A stretch of 64,000 nucleotides of DNA from Flavobacterium azooxidireducens (GCF_023195775.1 NZ_CP096205.1:1178001-1242000); one strand, 5' to 3'; positions 24,631 through 34,911 are shown, numbered from the stretch's first letter. The notes: generated by a model from the letters alone, not told the origin. Numbers and translations: made by a program.

Positions 24631-24706
24631 TAGCTCGAACCAATCCCGATAGCTATCGGGACTCTGATTAACAGTCAGATGCTCTAACCAACTGAGCTAA
24701 GGAGGA
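24631..24706 (-). pseudogene. tRNA-Asn-like pseudogene carrying an intact IS110 target palindrome
   Basis: From the acceptor 5' strand through the anticodon arm it is identical to the intact tRNA-Asn. The variable loop and the start of the T-stem are then replaced by TCCCGATAGCTATCGGGA. The T-loop TTCGAGC remains, but its stem no longer pairs (ATTGG against TAAGA) and the 3' acceptor strand is gone. The palindrome CCCGATAGCTATCGGG (24645-24660) is the empty version of the site into which the IS inserted. Confidence 0.8.
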
Positions 24707-24795
24707 AGGTGTATAACCTTTTTTGCGAGTGCAAATATAAAGCGAAAAATGATTTATCCAAACAAAATCTGCACTTTTTTACACTTTTTATTTTA

Positions 24796-26118
24796 TTATT
24801 TTCCGGTGACCAAATGCCAGATGTCGTTCCCAAACACTAATGCCATCAATGTCAGCAAAATAACTACTCCGATTGTTTGAGCCACTTCTAAAGTTTTTTC
24901 GGTTGGTTTTTTGCGGGTAACTATTTCAATTAAAATAAATACGGCATGACCACCGTCTAATCCCGGAATCGGAAGCACATTCAAGAACGCCAACCACACT
25001 GAAAACATCGCTGTAAACGACCAGAAAAATGTCCAATCCCACGTTGGTTTAAAGATTTTAAACATTCGCAACGGACCACTTACTTGTTTGTACGCTTCCG
25101 TTTTGGTATTAAAAATGATTTTAAATTGTTTTATTTGTCCGGTTAAGGTTGTAATGGTTTTATTAAAACCAGCCGGTATAGATTGTGCAAAAGAAACTTC
25201 TTTCGTTACATAAGCTTCTTTTAACGTATTTGCTCTATGATAAAAACCAAGTTTGGCATCAGCGGTTGTTTTGGCTTTAACCACTATTGTTTCGTTATTA
25301 CGAATAACTTTAATATCAATACTATCATTCTTGTGTTGACTTATTTCTGCAATAAATTCATCATAGTAAGCAACATTTGTATTGTCAATCGCTATGATTT
25401 TATCTCCCAATTTCAATCCTGCTAAATCAGCCGGTTGTCCTATCAACAAAGAATCTACAACAACTTCTTCACGAGCAGCTAAAAAGTTCTTACCCGCTCT
25501 TTTAATTACGTCACGCTTACCTTCATCAGACAAATCAAACGTTAGCTCTTTTCCGTCTCTTAAAACAGTTATATCATCTCCAAATAAAATTTCTAATGGC
25601 AATTGTTCAAACTTCGCTTGTGATTTACCATCTACTTTCAAAATTTGATCCCCATTTTTTAATCCTAAAATGGTTCCAACAGAATCAACTGCAATTCCGT
25701 GTGTGATTTTTGAATTATCAATGAAATTATCTCCGTGATTGATGAAAAGACAGGCATAAATTATCCATGCCAAAAAGAAATTCACGATTACACCACCCAT
25801 GATGATGATTAAACGTTGCCAGGCCGGTTTGCTACGGTATTCCCAAGGTTGTGGCTCTTGTTTGAGTTGCTCCTTGTCCATGCTTTCGTCAATCATTCCG
25901 GCAATTTTTACATAACCGCCCATTGGCAACCATCCGATTCCGTATTCGGTTTCGCCGATTTTTTTCTTAACCAAAGAAAACCAAGGATTAAAGAAAAGAT
26001 AGAATTTTTCAATTTTTGTTTTAAAGTATTTTGCCGGTAAAAAATGTCCTAATTCGTGAAGTATTACCAGAAAAGAAAGGCACAAAATCAACTGTGCTAT
26101 TTGAATTAATGTTTCCAT
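24796..26118 (-). CDS. rseP: RseP-type site-2 membrane metalloprotease
   Basis: A 440-residue inner-membrane zinc protease that cuts membrane-bound anti-sigma factors and remnant signal peptides. The active site HELGH is at 21-25 in the first helix and the third ligand is in GLDGGHAVF (about 386-394). Between them are two PDZ domains (about 130-300), seen in GLKNGDQILKVDG and LAGLKLGDKIIAID. Two C-terminal helices complete the core. Length and order are standard. Transcribed alone. Confidence 0.93.
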   Translation of the reverse strand: METLIQIAQLILCLSFLVILHELGHFLPAKYFKTKIEKFYLFFNPWFSLVKKKIGETEYGIGWLPMGGYVKIAGMIDESMDKEQLKQEPQPWEYRSKPAWQRLIIIMGGVIVNFFLAWIIYACLFINHGDNFIDNSKITHGIAVDSVGTILGLKNGDQILKVDGKSQAKFEQLPLEILFGDDITVLRDGKELTFDLSDEGKRDVIKRAGKNFLAAREEVVVDSLLIGQPADLAGLKLGDKIIAIDNTNVAYYDEFIAEISQHKNDSIDIKVIRNNETIVVKAKTTADAKLGFYHRANTLKEAYVTKEVSFAQSIPAGFNKTITTLTGQIKQFKIIFNTKTEAYKQVSGPLRMFKIFKPTWDWTFFWSFTAMFSVWLAFLNVLPIPGLDGGHAVFILIEIVTRKKPTEKTLEVAQTIGVVILLTLMALVFGNDIWHLVTGK

Positions 26119-26196
26119 TGATGTGTTTTAAATTTCAAAATCGTGCACAAAAGTAAGGTTTTCACTTTACAATTGAATTGATTTTGTTAAATGGCG

Positions 26197-28149
26197 TTAG
26201 TTTTTTATAAATTTTTTATGAAAAGTTCCTTCGGAAGTAAGTAAGCTAATATAATAAATCCCGCTAGAAAGTGCTGAAACGTCAATATTTGAATTGTTAG
26301 TTTCTTTAATTTGTTGACCTAAATGATTGAAGATAATTGCTTTTTCAAAGTTAATGGTTTCAGGAATTTGAATAATCAATTCCGTTGAAGCAGGATTAGG
26401 ATACAACTGAATTACTGCAGCTAAATCAATTGAATTGATACCCAAAATTGCATTATTGTTTCTTGAAATAATATGTCTGTTTGGGTCAAAATCCACATCT
26501 GTAATCACAAAAGGAACATTTACAATAAATTGTTGTCCGTTTGCTGTATGTTCTAAAACAACATCAAAAACTTGATTTCCTGATCCGTAAAGTCTAATTT
26601 CAACAGGCATTTCAAAAAAATTAACATTCCAATGCGATTGAATTTGGTTTATTGTTACAGCCGCTTGATTGTTGCCAATATTGCTCACCGAAACAGTGTA
26701 CGTTGGATGCCCTTGACCATACACCCAATCTTCAAAAAACTCAGTCAAATCCATTCCGGAAGTAGCTTCTAAATGCATTTGTAAATCATCCGTCACCGCA
26801 TATCCAAATGCCAATAAAGGATCGGCTAAATAATTTTTTAATCCCTGAAAGAAATTTTGATCGCCAATTTTCCAACGTAGCATGTGCACAACCATGGCTC
26901 CTTTGTTGTAGCTCAATCGGCTACTAAAAATTCGATTTACATTAAGAGCTTCATTTTCTGTTAAGTAAACCGCTCCATTATTAGCAGAGGTGATGTTATT
27001 AATTACACCATTTTTCCAAGAAACAAAATTATCCGGGCCATCTAAATTTTCTACTACCAAACCTGAAAGATAAGTAGCAAATCCTTCATTTAGCCAAATG
27101 TCTCTCCAGGTTCCGCAGGTAACTTTATTTCCAAACCATTGGTGACCCAACTCGTGTGCAATTAAACTTCTCCCAAAGCTTCCCATAAACGAAACCGTGG
27201 TGTGTTCCATTCCGCCTCCCCAACTAAATTGGGCGTGACCGTATTTTTCATTGGCATACGGATAGGTTTCAAACAATTCTTCAAACAAATCCATAATCGG
27301 AAGTGTTACAGCCAAGCTGTTTTGAGCAGAATTTAGATTTTCGGGATAAATATAATTCACAATCGGAAATTCGTTTGGAGCAGTTCCTGCTTGCTGCGTA
27401 AAAACACTATAGTTAGTTACCGCAATAGCAATTAAATAGGCCGGAATAGGATAATTATGTTGAAAGTGAGTGGTTTTTGTGCCATCACCATTATCAATAC
27501 TGCTTAGCTGAACACCGTTTGCAACACTTGTATATTGCGATGGAGCTGTTATAAACACATCGATGTTGTCAATTTTGTCATTCAAATCTTGCTTGCATGG
27601 CCACCAATCTCTTGCTCCAAAAGGTTGAGAAAGTGTCCATAACACGGGAACACCATTGTGCTCATCTGTGGCAAAACCTTCTTCGGATGTATCAGGTGCT
27701 CCGGCATAGCTTACAGAAATAGTATTGGTTGTTCCAGAAGCAATTGTGGCTGGAAATGTAATAACAAGTTCTTTACTAATGGCATTATGAACATAAGGTA
27801 ACGATTGATTGTTCATCATCACAGAACCTACTGTAATTCTACTAGAAAAAAATGGATTATTTGAATTGGTAATTCTGCCTAAATCAAACGTAATCGAATT
27901 CATGTTTTCCAAGGCAATAAAATCGGTGGTTACATTTCCGCTGATAAAATATTCTGCCGGATCAACATCAAACTCCAATCGATGATAAATTACATCATAA
28001 TTGGCTGTATTAGGGTTGGCTTGAATATCAAAAAGTGAGGAAGAAGATTTTAATTCTGCCTCAGCAATTTCATTAATTTCTTTCAAATAATCTTGTGCAG
28101 TAATCGAAAAACTTGCTAAAAGAAATAAATTAAGTAGGATTTTATTCAT
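26197..28149 (-). CDS. secreted M1-family aminopeptidase with T9SS sorting domain
   Basis: I take the ATG at 28149 (650 residues), which starts a signal peptide ending SITAQ; the upstream frame extension lacks one. The gluzincin domain contains GGMEHTT (substrate N-terminus binding) and HELGHQWFGNK followed by NEGFATY (zinc ligands His, His, Glu). The last 70 residues, LYPNPASTELIIQIPE to the terminal lysine-rich end, are a type A sorting domain for the type IX secretion system. The enzyme therefore trims peptides outside the cell or on its surface. Confidence 0.92.
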   Translation of the reverse strand: MNKILLNLFLLASFSITAQDYLKEINEIAEAELKSSSSLFDIQANPNTANYDVIYHRLEFDVDPAEYFISGNVTTDFIALENMNSITFDLGRITNSNNPFFSSRITVGSVMMNNQSLPYVHNAISKELVITFPATIASGTTNTISVSYAGAPDTSEEGFATDEHNGVPVLWTLSQPFGARDWWPCKQDLNDKIDNIDVFITAPSQYTSVANGVQLSSIDNGDGTKTTHFQHNYPIPAYLIAIAVTNYSVFTQQAGTAPNEFPIVNYIYPENLNSAQNSLAVTLPIMDLFEELFETYPYANEKYGHAQFSWGGGMEHTTVSFMGSFGRSLIAHELGHQWFGNKVTCGTWRDIWLNEGFATYLSGLVVENLDGPDNFVSWKNGVINNITSANNGAVYLTENEALNVNRIFSSRLSYNKGAMVVHMLRWKIGDQNFFQGLKNYLADPLLAFGYAVTDDLQMHLEATSGMDLTEFFEDWVYGQGHPTYTVSVSNIGNNQAAVTINQIQSHWNVNFFEMPVEIRLYGSGNQVFDVVLEHTANGQQFIVNVPFVITDVDFDPNRHIISRNNNAILGINSIDLAAVIQLYPNPASTELIIQIPETINFEKAIIFNHLGQQIKETNNSNIDVSALSSGIYYISLLTSEGTFHKKFIKN

Positions 28150-28277
28150 TTTATTTAAAAATTGATTGCCAAATGTAGAAAATTGTATTGATTTATCATA
28201 TTTCTTTCTGTTTTTTAGCATTTGTTTAAACGTTTTTCATTTTCAAAAACTGTTCTTTTCGTTCCAAAACATTTATG

Positions 28278-28285
28278 TACATTTG
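28278..28285 (+). promoter_or_regulatory. -7 box of serS
   Basis: TACATTTG lies 22 bases before the ATG at 28308 and overlaps an upstream in-frame start, which it rules out. Confidence 0.6.
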
Positions 28286-28307
28286 CCTTCGCAAAAAAAC
28301 AATTATT

Positions 28308-29579
28308 ATGTTACAATTAGCTGTTATTCGTGAGAATAAAGAAAAAGTGATTAAAGCATTGGCTAAAAGAAATTTAGACGCCAACAATTTAGTTGAAACG
28401 GTTTTAGATTTAGATGAAAAAAGAAGATCAACTCAGGTAGAATTGGATAACATTTTGGCCGAGTCAAACCTTCTTTCGAAAGAAATTGGCGAAATGATGA
28501 AATCGGGCGAAAAAGCAAAAGCTGAAATCGTCAAACAAAAAACAGCTCAATTAAAAGAGAAAAGCAAAGAATTATCGGAGAAACTAGAAGCATTTACCAC
28601 TTCTCTTTCCGAAGAATTATATAAAATTCCGAACACGCCGGCGGACATCGTTCCGGAAGGAAAAACACCTGAGGATAATTTAACTGTTCACCAAGAAGGT
28701 GACATTCCGGTATTGCACGAAGGTGCTTTGCCACATTGGGATTTGGTAAAAAAATATGACATTATCGACTTTGAACTAGGTGTAAAAATCACCGGTGCAG
28801 GTTTCCCTGTTTACAAAGGAAAAGGAGCCCGACTTCAACGTGCGTTGATTGCTTATTTCTTAGATAAAAATACCGAAGCGGGTTACCAAGAAATTCAAGT
28901 TCCGCATTTGGTAAACGAAGCATCCGGTTTTGGAACAGGTCAATTGCCTGATAAAGAAGGACAAATGTACCACGTTGGTGTAGATGATTTATATTTAATT
29001 CCAACGGCTGAAGTTCCGGTTACCAATTTGTTTCGCGATGTGATTTTAAATGAAAATGAATTACCGGTTTTATGTACAGCCTACACACCATGTTTCCGAA
29101 GAGAAGCTGGTTCGTATGGTGCTCATGTTCGTGGATTAAACCGTTTGCATCAATTTGACAAAGTAGAAATTGTTCGTATTGAACATCCTGATAATTCATA
29201 CGCAGCTTTGGATGGAATGGTAGAACACGTAAAAACATTACTGCAAGAATTGAAATTACCGTATCGTATTTTGCGTTTATGCGGTGGCGATATGGGCTTT
29301 ACTTCTTCGTTAACGTATGATTTTGAAGTGTTTTCAACTGCTCAAGATCGTTGGTTGGAAATCAGTTCTGTCTCTAATTTTGAAACCTTTCAAGCCAATC
29401 GTTTGAAGTTGCGTTTTAAAGATAAAGATGGGAAAAACCAATTGGCACACACGTTAAACGGAAGTTCTTTGGCATTGCCAAGAGTTTTAGCCGGAATCAT
29501 CGAAAATTATCAAACTCCGGAAGGAATTGTGATTCCTGAAGTATTGCGTCCGTACACCGGATTCGACATTATCAACTAA
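28308..29579 (+). CDS. serS: seryl-tRNA synthetase
   Basis: Class II synthetase that charges tRNA-Ser. The start at 28308 gives the usual N-terminus (LQLAVIRENKEKVIKAL) and 423 residues. Residues about 30-100 are the tRNA-binding coiled coil. Motif 2 is CFRREAGSYGAHVRGLNRLHQF and motif 3 is LNGSSLALPRVLAGIIENYQ. The gene is a single unit divergent from the aminopeptidase. Confidence 0.97.
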   Translation: MLQLAVIRENKEKVIKALAKRNLDANNLVETVLDLDEKRRSTQVELDNILAESNLLSKEIGEMMKSGEKAKAEIVKQKTAQLKEKSKELSEKLEAFTTSLSEELYKIPNTPADIVPEGKTPEDNLTVHQEGDIPVLHEGALPHWDLVKKYDIIDFELGVKITGAGFPVYKGKGARLQRALIAYFLDKNTEAGYQEIQVPHLVNEASGFGTGQLPDKEGQMYHVGVDDLYLIPTAEVPVTNLFRDVILNENELPVLCTAYTPCFRREAGSYGAHVRGLNRLHQFDKVEIVRIEHPDNSYAALDGMVEHVKTLLQELKLPYRILRLCGGDMGFTSSLTYDFEVFSTAQDRWLEISSVSNFETFQANRLKLRFKDKDGKNQLAHTLNGSSLALPRVLAGIIENYQTPEGIVIPEVLRPYTGFDIIN

Positions 29580-29654
29580 AAAAGTTAATCTTTATACAAT
29601 CAATGTACTAATTGGCCAAAAAAAGCTATTTTAGTACATTGTTTTTTAAACGCT

Positions 29655-31433
29655 ATGCACAAATTTATTATTCTACTCTTTCTAATTTTCTCGTCAATTG
29701 TTTCATCACAAAATGAACAATTGGCTCAGAACTATTATGAACGAGGCGAATTTGAAAAAGCATTGTTGAGTTATCAAGAACTATTGAAAACCCAACCATC
29801 CAACGGAATTTACTTTCTTCGAGTGGTTGATTGTTATCAACAATTGCTTCAGTTTGATAAGGCGGAAACTGCTCTTCAGGAACGATTGACAAAATTTAAA
29901 ATGGCCAATTTGTATGTGGAATTGGGATACAATTATCAGTTGCAAAAAAATCAAGAAAAAGCCGATATACATTATAAAACGGCGATTGAAAAAATAAACG
30001 AAAATACTTCTAATGTGTATGGAATAGCTTCTTCTTTTGAAAAGAAAGTACTGTTAGACTATGCCTTGAAAGCTTATCAAACCGCCATTTCGTTAGATCC
30101 AAAATACAAATTTAATTATCAAATGGCTCAACTTTACGGGCAAATGGGTAAGCAAGATTTGATGATTGAAAAGTATTTAGAAGAAATGTATGAAAATCCG
30201 CAAAACAGCGTCATGGTTCAAAATCAATTGACCCGATTTATGAACGATCAAGCGGGAGATTCTTTTAACGAAACGCTTCGAAAAGCTTTGTTGGTAAAAG
30301 TTCAAAAAAACCAAGATCTCTTTTGGAATCAAATGTTAAGCTGGTTTTTCGTACAACAAAAAGAATATGGAAAAGCTTTTATTCAGGAAAAAGCCATTTA
30401 TAAAAGAGAACCGGATTCTTTTTCAAACATTGTCAATTTAGCCGAACTTGCCATTGAAGAAAATGAAGATGAAGTGGCCACAGAAATTTTGACTTTTATA
30501 TTACAAAATACCCAAGATTTAGATTTGCAGATTTTTGCCCAAGACTATTTGATGCGAATTAGAATTGAGAAAGCCAAAAAAGCAGATTATGCTAAAATTG
30601 AATCAGAAATAGAATTGTTATTGAAACAATACGGAGTGAGTCCGTATTCGTTGGCTTTGCAACGGTTACAAGCAGAATTTTTGGCCTTTTATCAAAACAA
30701 TCCCGAAAAAGGAAAGTTAGTTTTGGAAAAAGCAATGCAACTGCCGTTGAATAAATTTCAATTAGCGGAAGCTAAAATGGAATTGGCGGATATTTTATTA
30801 TATGAAGAAAAATTCAATCAAGCTTTATTGTATTATTCGCAAATTGAAGAAGATTTAAAAAATGACGTTTTGGGTCACGAAGCCAGTTTGAAAGCTGCCA
30901 AAACTAGTTATTTTAAAGCCGATTTTGATTGGGCTTTAACGCAGTTAAAAGTATTAAAATCGGCTTCCACACAACTCATTGCCAACGATGCGTTGGAGTT
31001 ATTCCTGTTAATCAACGACAACACCGTAGCCGATTCCACCCGAACTGCCTTGAAGAAATTCTCTAAAGGCGATTTTTACCTATATCAAAATAAAAACCAA
31101 GAAGCTTTAACGCAATTTCAACAAATTTTAAAAGACCATAAAGGGGAAGAAATTGAAGATGAAACCATTTTGCGAATTGGTGAAACCTACCAAGAATTAA
31201 CCGATTACAACAACGCTTTGTCTTTCTACCAACAAATCATAGACAATCATCCCGAAAGCATTTACCGTGATGAAGCTTTATTTTTCTCGGCAGAAATCTA
31301 CAATAAACACCTCAATCAACCTGAAAAAGCAAAACCATTATACGAAGCCGTTCTTTTTAATCATCAAGACAGCATCCATTTTGTGGAATCCCGAAAGAAT
31401 TTCAGGCAGCTTCGTGGCGATTCAAATTTATAA
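29655..31433 (+). CDS. exported tetratricopeptide-repeat protein
   Basis: The 592-residue protein has a signal peptide (IILLFLIFSSIVSSQ) and then TPR-type helix pairs along nearly its whole length. Clear units include NYYERGEFEKALLSYQELLKTQP (25-47), DYALKAYQTAISLDP and YNNALSFYQQIIDNHPES near the end. It likely acts as a periplasmic or outer-membrane-associated scaffold. Its position ahead of DUF4286 and rsmA is typical of Flavobacteria. The partner is unknown. Confidence 0.8.
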   Translation: MHKFIILLFLIFSSIVSSQNEQLAQNYYERGEFEKALLSYQELLKTQPSNGIYFLRVVDCYQQLLQFDKAETALQERLTKFKMANLYVELGYNYQLQKNQEKADIHYKTAIEKINENTSNVYGIASSFEKKVLLDYALKAYQTAISLDPKYKFNYQMAQLYGQMGKQDLMIEKYLEEMYENPQNSVMVQNQLTRFMNDQAGDSFNETLRKALLVKVQKNQDLFWNQMLSWFFVQQKEYGKAFIQEKAIYKREPDSFSNIVNLAELAIEENEDEVATEILTFILQNTQDLDLQIFAQDYLMRIRIEKAKKADYAKIESEIELLLKQYGVSPYSLALQRLQAEFLAFYQNNPEKGKLVLEKAMQLPLNKFQLAEAKMELADILLYEEKFNQALLYYSQIEEDLKNDVLGHEASLKAAKTSYFKADFDWALTQLKVLKSASTQLIANDALELFLLINDNTVADSTRTALKKFSKGDFYLYQNKNQEALTQFQQILKDHKGEEIEDETILRIGETYQELTDYNNALSFYQQIIDNHPESIYRDEALFFSAEIYNKHLNQPEKAKPLYEAVLFNHQDSIHFVESRKNFRQLRGDSNL

Positions 31434-31531
31434 AAAAAATTTCCGCAACTCGCTCCCCACTCCTTTGTAAGGCACCGATAGTTATCGGCAGGTGGTGAGG
31501 TAGAAAAACAATAATTAACAACATAATCACA

Positions 31532-31568
31532 CCTCGTCTCCCCCTCCTTCGGAGGGGTTGGGGGGAGG
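31532..31568. repeat. G/C-block hairpin repeat, copy 1
   Basis: CTCGTCTCCCCCTCCTTCGG pairs with the following GGAGGGG..GGGGGGAGG. Its 3' end lies only nine bases before the ATG at 31578. Near-identical copies lie at 31956-31995 and 56929-56965. Confidence 0.8.
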
Positions 31569-31577
31569 AAAAATAAT

Positions 31578-31907
31578 ATGATCCTATACAACGTAACCAT
31601 CAACATCGAACAAAGCGTCCACGACCAATGGCTTCATTGGATGCAATCTAAACACATTCAAGACGTTTTAGCCACCGGAAAATTCACCTCTGCCCGAATG
31701 GTAAAAGTATTAGTGGAAGAAGAAGGCAGCACGACCTACTCGATTCAATATACAGCAGAAAACAAAGAAAAATTAGAAAGCTATTACCGCGAAGATGCTC
31801 CGCGATTACGCCAAGAAGGACTCGCTCTTTTTGCCGATAAAATGCTCGCCTTCCGAACAGAATTGCAAGTCATCAGTGAGCATTTCCCAAAATCTGCTCT
31901 GCAGTAA
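31578..31907 (+). CDS. DUF4286 family protein
   Basis: A 109-residue cytosolic protein of the DUF4286 family, recognised by MILYNVTINIEQSVHDQWLHWM at the start and by SIQYTAENKEKLESYYREDAPRL in the middle. The compact ferredoxin-like fold (dimeric alpha-beta barrel type) has no known function. The gene often precedes rsmA in Flavobacteria, as here. A G-rich hairpin repeat ends nine bases before the start. Confidence 0.85.
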   Translation: MILYNVTINIEQSVHDQWLHWMQSKHIQDVLATGKFTSARMVKVLVEEEGSTTYSIQYTAENKEKLESYYREDAPRLRQEGLALFADKMLAFRTELQVISEHFPKSALQ

Positions 31908-31955
31908 AACGCAGCTTATTGTATGCAAAAAAAGAAATAAAAATTTTAAAATAAA

Positions 31956-31995
31956 ACCTCGTCTCCCCCTCCTTTGGAGGGGGTCGGGGGGAGGA
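31956..31995. repeat. G/C-block hairpin repeat, copy 2
   Basis: This is the same element as 31532-31568, again ending directly (five bases) before a start codon, that of rsmA at 32001. Confidence 0.8.
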
Positions 31996-32000
31996 TAAAA

Positions 32001-32780
32001 ATGGAAAAAGTAAAAGCAAAAAAACACCTCGGTCAACATTTTCTCAACGATGAAAACATCGCTCAAAAAATAGCCGATTCGTTAACGTTGGAAGGTTATC
32101 AAAACGTCTTGGAAATCGGTCCGGGAATGGGCGTGCTCACCAAATACCTGCTCGATAAACCCATTACAACGTTTGTGATTGAGATTGATACTGAATCAGT
32201 GACCTATTTACAAAACCATTACCCAAAATTAGACGGAAAAATCATTTCAAAAGATTTTCTAAAATATAATTTATCAGAAGTTTTAGGAACCGAACCCTTT
32301 GCTATCATTGGAAATTTTCCCTACAATATTTCTACCCAAATTGTTTTTAAAACGTTAGAACTAAGAAACCAAATTCCCGAATTTTCAGGAATGTTTCAAA
32401 AAGAAGTAGCCGAACGCATTTGTGAAAAAAAAGGAACAAAAGCCTACGGAATTCTATCCGTTTTAACCCAAGCTTTTTATGAAGCAGAATATCTTTTTAC
32501 GGTTTCCGAACATGTTTTTATTCCACCACCAAAAGTGAAATCGGGTGTTTTACGTTTAAAACGAAAAGAAAACTATCAATTGCCTTGTGATGAAAAATTA
32601 TTTTTCACAGTCGTAAAAACGGCTTTCAACCAACGTAGAAAAACACTTCGTAACAGTTTAAAAACATACCAACTGTCTGATAATTTAAAAGAAGATAGTA
32701 TCTTTGACCTCAGACCGGAGCAACTTTCGGTAGAACAATTTATTGATCTCACGCAAAAAATAGCCGCCGATGGAGTTTAA
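32001..32780 (+). CDS. rsmA: 16S rRNA dimethyladenosine transferase
   Basis: RsmA (KsgA) dimethylates two adjacent adenosines near the 3' end of 16S rRNA. I use the ATG at 32001 because the upstream in-frame start lies inside the hairpin repeat. The protein, 259 residues, opens with [11 protein letters not shown]. The SAM site is [14 protein letters not shown] (about 37-50) and the catalytic motif is [10 protein letters not shown] (about 104-113). The end overlaps the start of mgtE by 11 bases. Confidence 0.95.
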   Translation: MEKVKAKKHLGQHFLNDENIAQKIADSLTLEGYQNVLEIGPGMGVLTKYLLDKPITTFVIEIDTESVTYLQNHYPKLDGKIISKDFLKYNLSEVLGTEPFAIIGNFPYNISTQIVFKTLELRNQIPEFSGMFQKEVAERICEKKGTKAYGILSVLTQAFYEAEYLFTVSEHVFIPPPKVKSGVLRLKRKENYQLPCDEKLFFTVVKTAFNQRRKTLRNSLKTYQLSDNLKEDSIFDLRPEQLSVEQFIDLTQKIAADGV

Positions 32781-34122
32781 AATCAGCAGAGAATTTCTCA
32801 GTCAAATTGAGCAATTAATTAAGGAAAATAAGGAGCAGGAATTAAACGACTTGCTTCACGAAATCCACTATGCTGATATTGCCGAAATCATGGAGGAACT
32901 TGATGATTACGGAGCTATTTACATTTTTAACACGTTAGATTCCGAAAAAACATCCGAAATTCTTCTTGAATTAGATGAAGAAGTTCGTGTAAAAATCCTT
33001 CGGAAATTAACCCCAAAAGAAATTGCCGAAGAGTTAGACGAACTTTCCACCGATGACGCGGCCGACATTATTGCCGAACTTCCGCAAGAGCGAAAAGAAC
33101 AAGTAATCTCTGAGTTAGAAGACGTTGAACACGCCAAAGACATTGTCGATTTGTTGCGTTACGACGAAGATTCTGCCGGAGGTTTAATGGGAAAAGAGCT
33201 AGTGAAAGTGAATGAAAATTGGAACGTACTCACGTGTGTGAAAGAAATGCGAATTCAAGCTGAAAACGTTTCCCGAGTACATTCTATTTATGTTGTTGAT
33301 GACGAAAATCGTCTCAAAGGCAGATTGTCGCTCAAAGATTTATTAACCACTTCCACCAAAACACCCATTAGCGAAGTCTATATTCCAAAAGTAGATTATG
33401 TTCGGGTTGACACGAAAGACGTTGAAGTGGCTCGAATCATGCAAAAATACGACTTGGAAGCCATTCCGGTTGTAGATGAACTAGGACGATTGGTTGGGCG
33501 GATTACCATCGACGACATCATCGACGTCATCAAAGAAGAAGCCGATAAAGATTACCAGTTAGCCGCCGGTATCTCGCAGGACGTTGAAGCAGATGACAGC
33601 ATTCTCGAACTCACCAAAGCTCGCCTACCATGGTTGGTTTTGGCTCTTTTAGGCGGATTCATCGCCGTAAAAGTCTCCGGACAATTTGAGGGAGCAATGA
33701 AAGACTATGGCGTTTTATTCTTTTTCACACCACTAATTGCCGCAATGGCAGGAAATGTGGGAGTTCAATCATCTGCAATTATCGTTCAAGGTTTAGCAAA
33801 CAATACATTAGGTGGAACCATTTGGCAACGACTTTATAAAGAAATGCGGTTGAGCCTTTTTAATGGTCTAATTCTCTCCGTAATTCTTCTTCTTGGCAGT
33901 CATTTTCTTCTCGGAGTCGAATACATAATCGGTATCACTGTGGCCATCGCACTCATTTCTGTAATCGTTATTGCATCGCTCATCGGAACGTTTGTACCCA
34001 TCACACTAAACAAATACGGCATCGATCCCGCACTCGCCACAGGCCCATTTATTACCACCAGCAACGACATTTTCGGAATTTTAATCTATTTTTCCATCGC
34101 AAAAGCCATCTTGGGTTTTTAA
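32770..34122 (+). CDS. mgtE: MgtE-type magnesium transporter
   Basis: Mg2+ channel of the inner membrane. The 450 residues give the standard order: an N-domain of helical repeats (about 1-130, [22 protein letters not shown] and [15 protein letters not shown]), two CBS domains (about 135-255, ending [15 protein letters not shown]), a plug helix and five transmembrane helices. The pore helix reads [17 protein letters not shown]. Cytosolic Mg2+ binding between the N and CBS domains closes the pore in characterised members. Co-translated with rsmA. Confidence 0.95.
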   Translation: MEFKISREFLSQIEQLIKENKEQELNDLLHEIHYADIAEIMEELDDYGAIYIFNTLDSEKTSEILLELDEEVRVKILRKLTPKEIAEELDELSTDDAADIIAELPQERKEQVISELEDVEHAKDIVDLLRYDEDSAGGLMGKELVKVNENWNVLTCVKEMRIQAENVSRVHSIYVVDDENRLKGRLSLKDLLTTSTKTPISEVYIPKVDYVRVDTKDVEVARIMQKYDLEAIPVVDELGRLVGRITIDDIIDVIKEEADKDYQLAAGISQDVEADDSILELTKARLPWLVLALLGGFIAVKVSGQFEGAMKDYGVLFFFTPLIAAMAGNVGVQSSAIIVQGLANNTLGGTIWQRLYKEMRLSLFNGLILSVILLLGSHFLLGVEYIIGITVAIALISVIVIASLIGTFVPITLNKYGIDPALATGPFITTSNDIFGILIYFSIAKAILGF

Positions 34123-34240
34123 ATTAAGTAACGATTTTCAAACCCTTTACGATAGTAAGTTGCATTAAGAATAAAAACTCAATGCAACCTACTAGCTACT
34201 TTATATACAAAATTATTGTTTTATTTAAATAATACAAAAC

Positions 34241-34717
34241 CTATCTCTCCCAAAAGAAAGGTGGCTCAATTCCTAAAGCTCTCAGGTACACATACCCTTG
34301 TCCGCGGTGGTGAACTTCGTTATCAATAAAATAAAAAACATTTTCGATAATCGGAAACTCATATTGCCCAAAAAGATTGAAGGTTTTACTGAAATCTTCA
34401 ACGGGTAACAAACCCCAATAGTGATTAATTTCTTCTGTGGCTTTGTCCCATTTTGCCAAATAGTCGGCCTTGGTTTTTCCGTTATCGGTGTTTTCGTCGT
34501 AAGGTTTTACTTCACGGTTCACGATGCCTTTCATAGCCGGAGCACCAATGGCTAACAATTCTGAAGTCAATTCGGCAAACGTTCGCATACCGCCAACAGA
34601 AAATTCAAAAAAATCTTTTTCAGGAAAGGCTTCAATCACTTTTCGGGTTAACGAACGGTGACCTTGCCAGTGTTTTAACAAATCTTCTTTACTGATTACT
34701 TGGGCTGTTGTTGTCAT
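34241..34717 (-). CDS. DinB-family protein
   Basis: A 158-residue four-helix-bundle protein of the DinB/YfiT superfamily. The metal-binding histidines are in LLKHWQGHRSLTRKVIEAFP (about 13-32) and NEVHHRGQGYVYLRALG (about 132-148), the usual positions. Some members are bacillithiol-dependent transferases and others damage-inducible proteins of unknown activity. Transcribed alone. Confidence 0.85.
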   Translation of the reverse strand: MTTTAQVISKEDLLKHWQGHRSLTRKVIEAFPEKDFFEFSVGGMRTFAELTSELLAIGAPAMKGIVNREVKPYDENTDNGKTKADYLAKWDKATEEINHYWGLLPVEDFSKTFNLFGQYEFPIIENVFYFIDNEVHHRGQGYVYLRALGIEPPFFWER

Positions 34718-34866
34718 AATTTTTTATTATTTAATGATTAATACTGCAAAGTTATTGGCAGGAAGTGACAACAGTTTGTCAGTAGGATTTGCTTTTTTTT
34801 TATTTTAACATATAAATTTTAAACCTTGTATTTCACTGTAGCTAATACAAAGCTACTTCTCAAAAT

Positions 34867-34886
34867 CCCACGGTTAAAACCGTGGG
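34867..34886. repeat. single REP-like palindrome
   Basis: CCCACGGTTAAAACCGTGGG is identical to the second hairpin of the element at 5070-5142, here alone, between the dinB-like gene and the thiL promoter. Confidence 0.8.
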
Positions 34887-34911
34887 CTGTGTAGATTTCC
34901 TAAAATCTTAC

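Noticed and set aside
24631..24706. Second functional tRNA-Asn
   Set aside because: The T-stem does not pair and the 3' acceptor strand is missing; an 18-base palindrome sits in the variable region.
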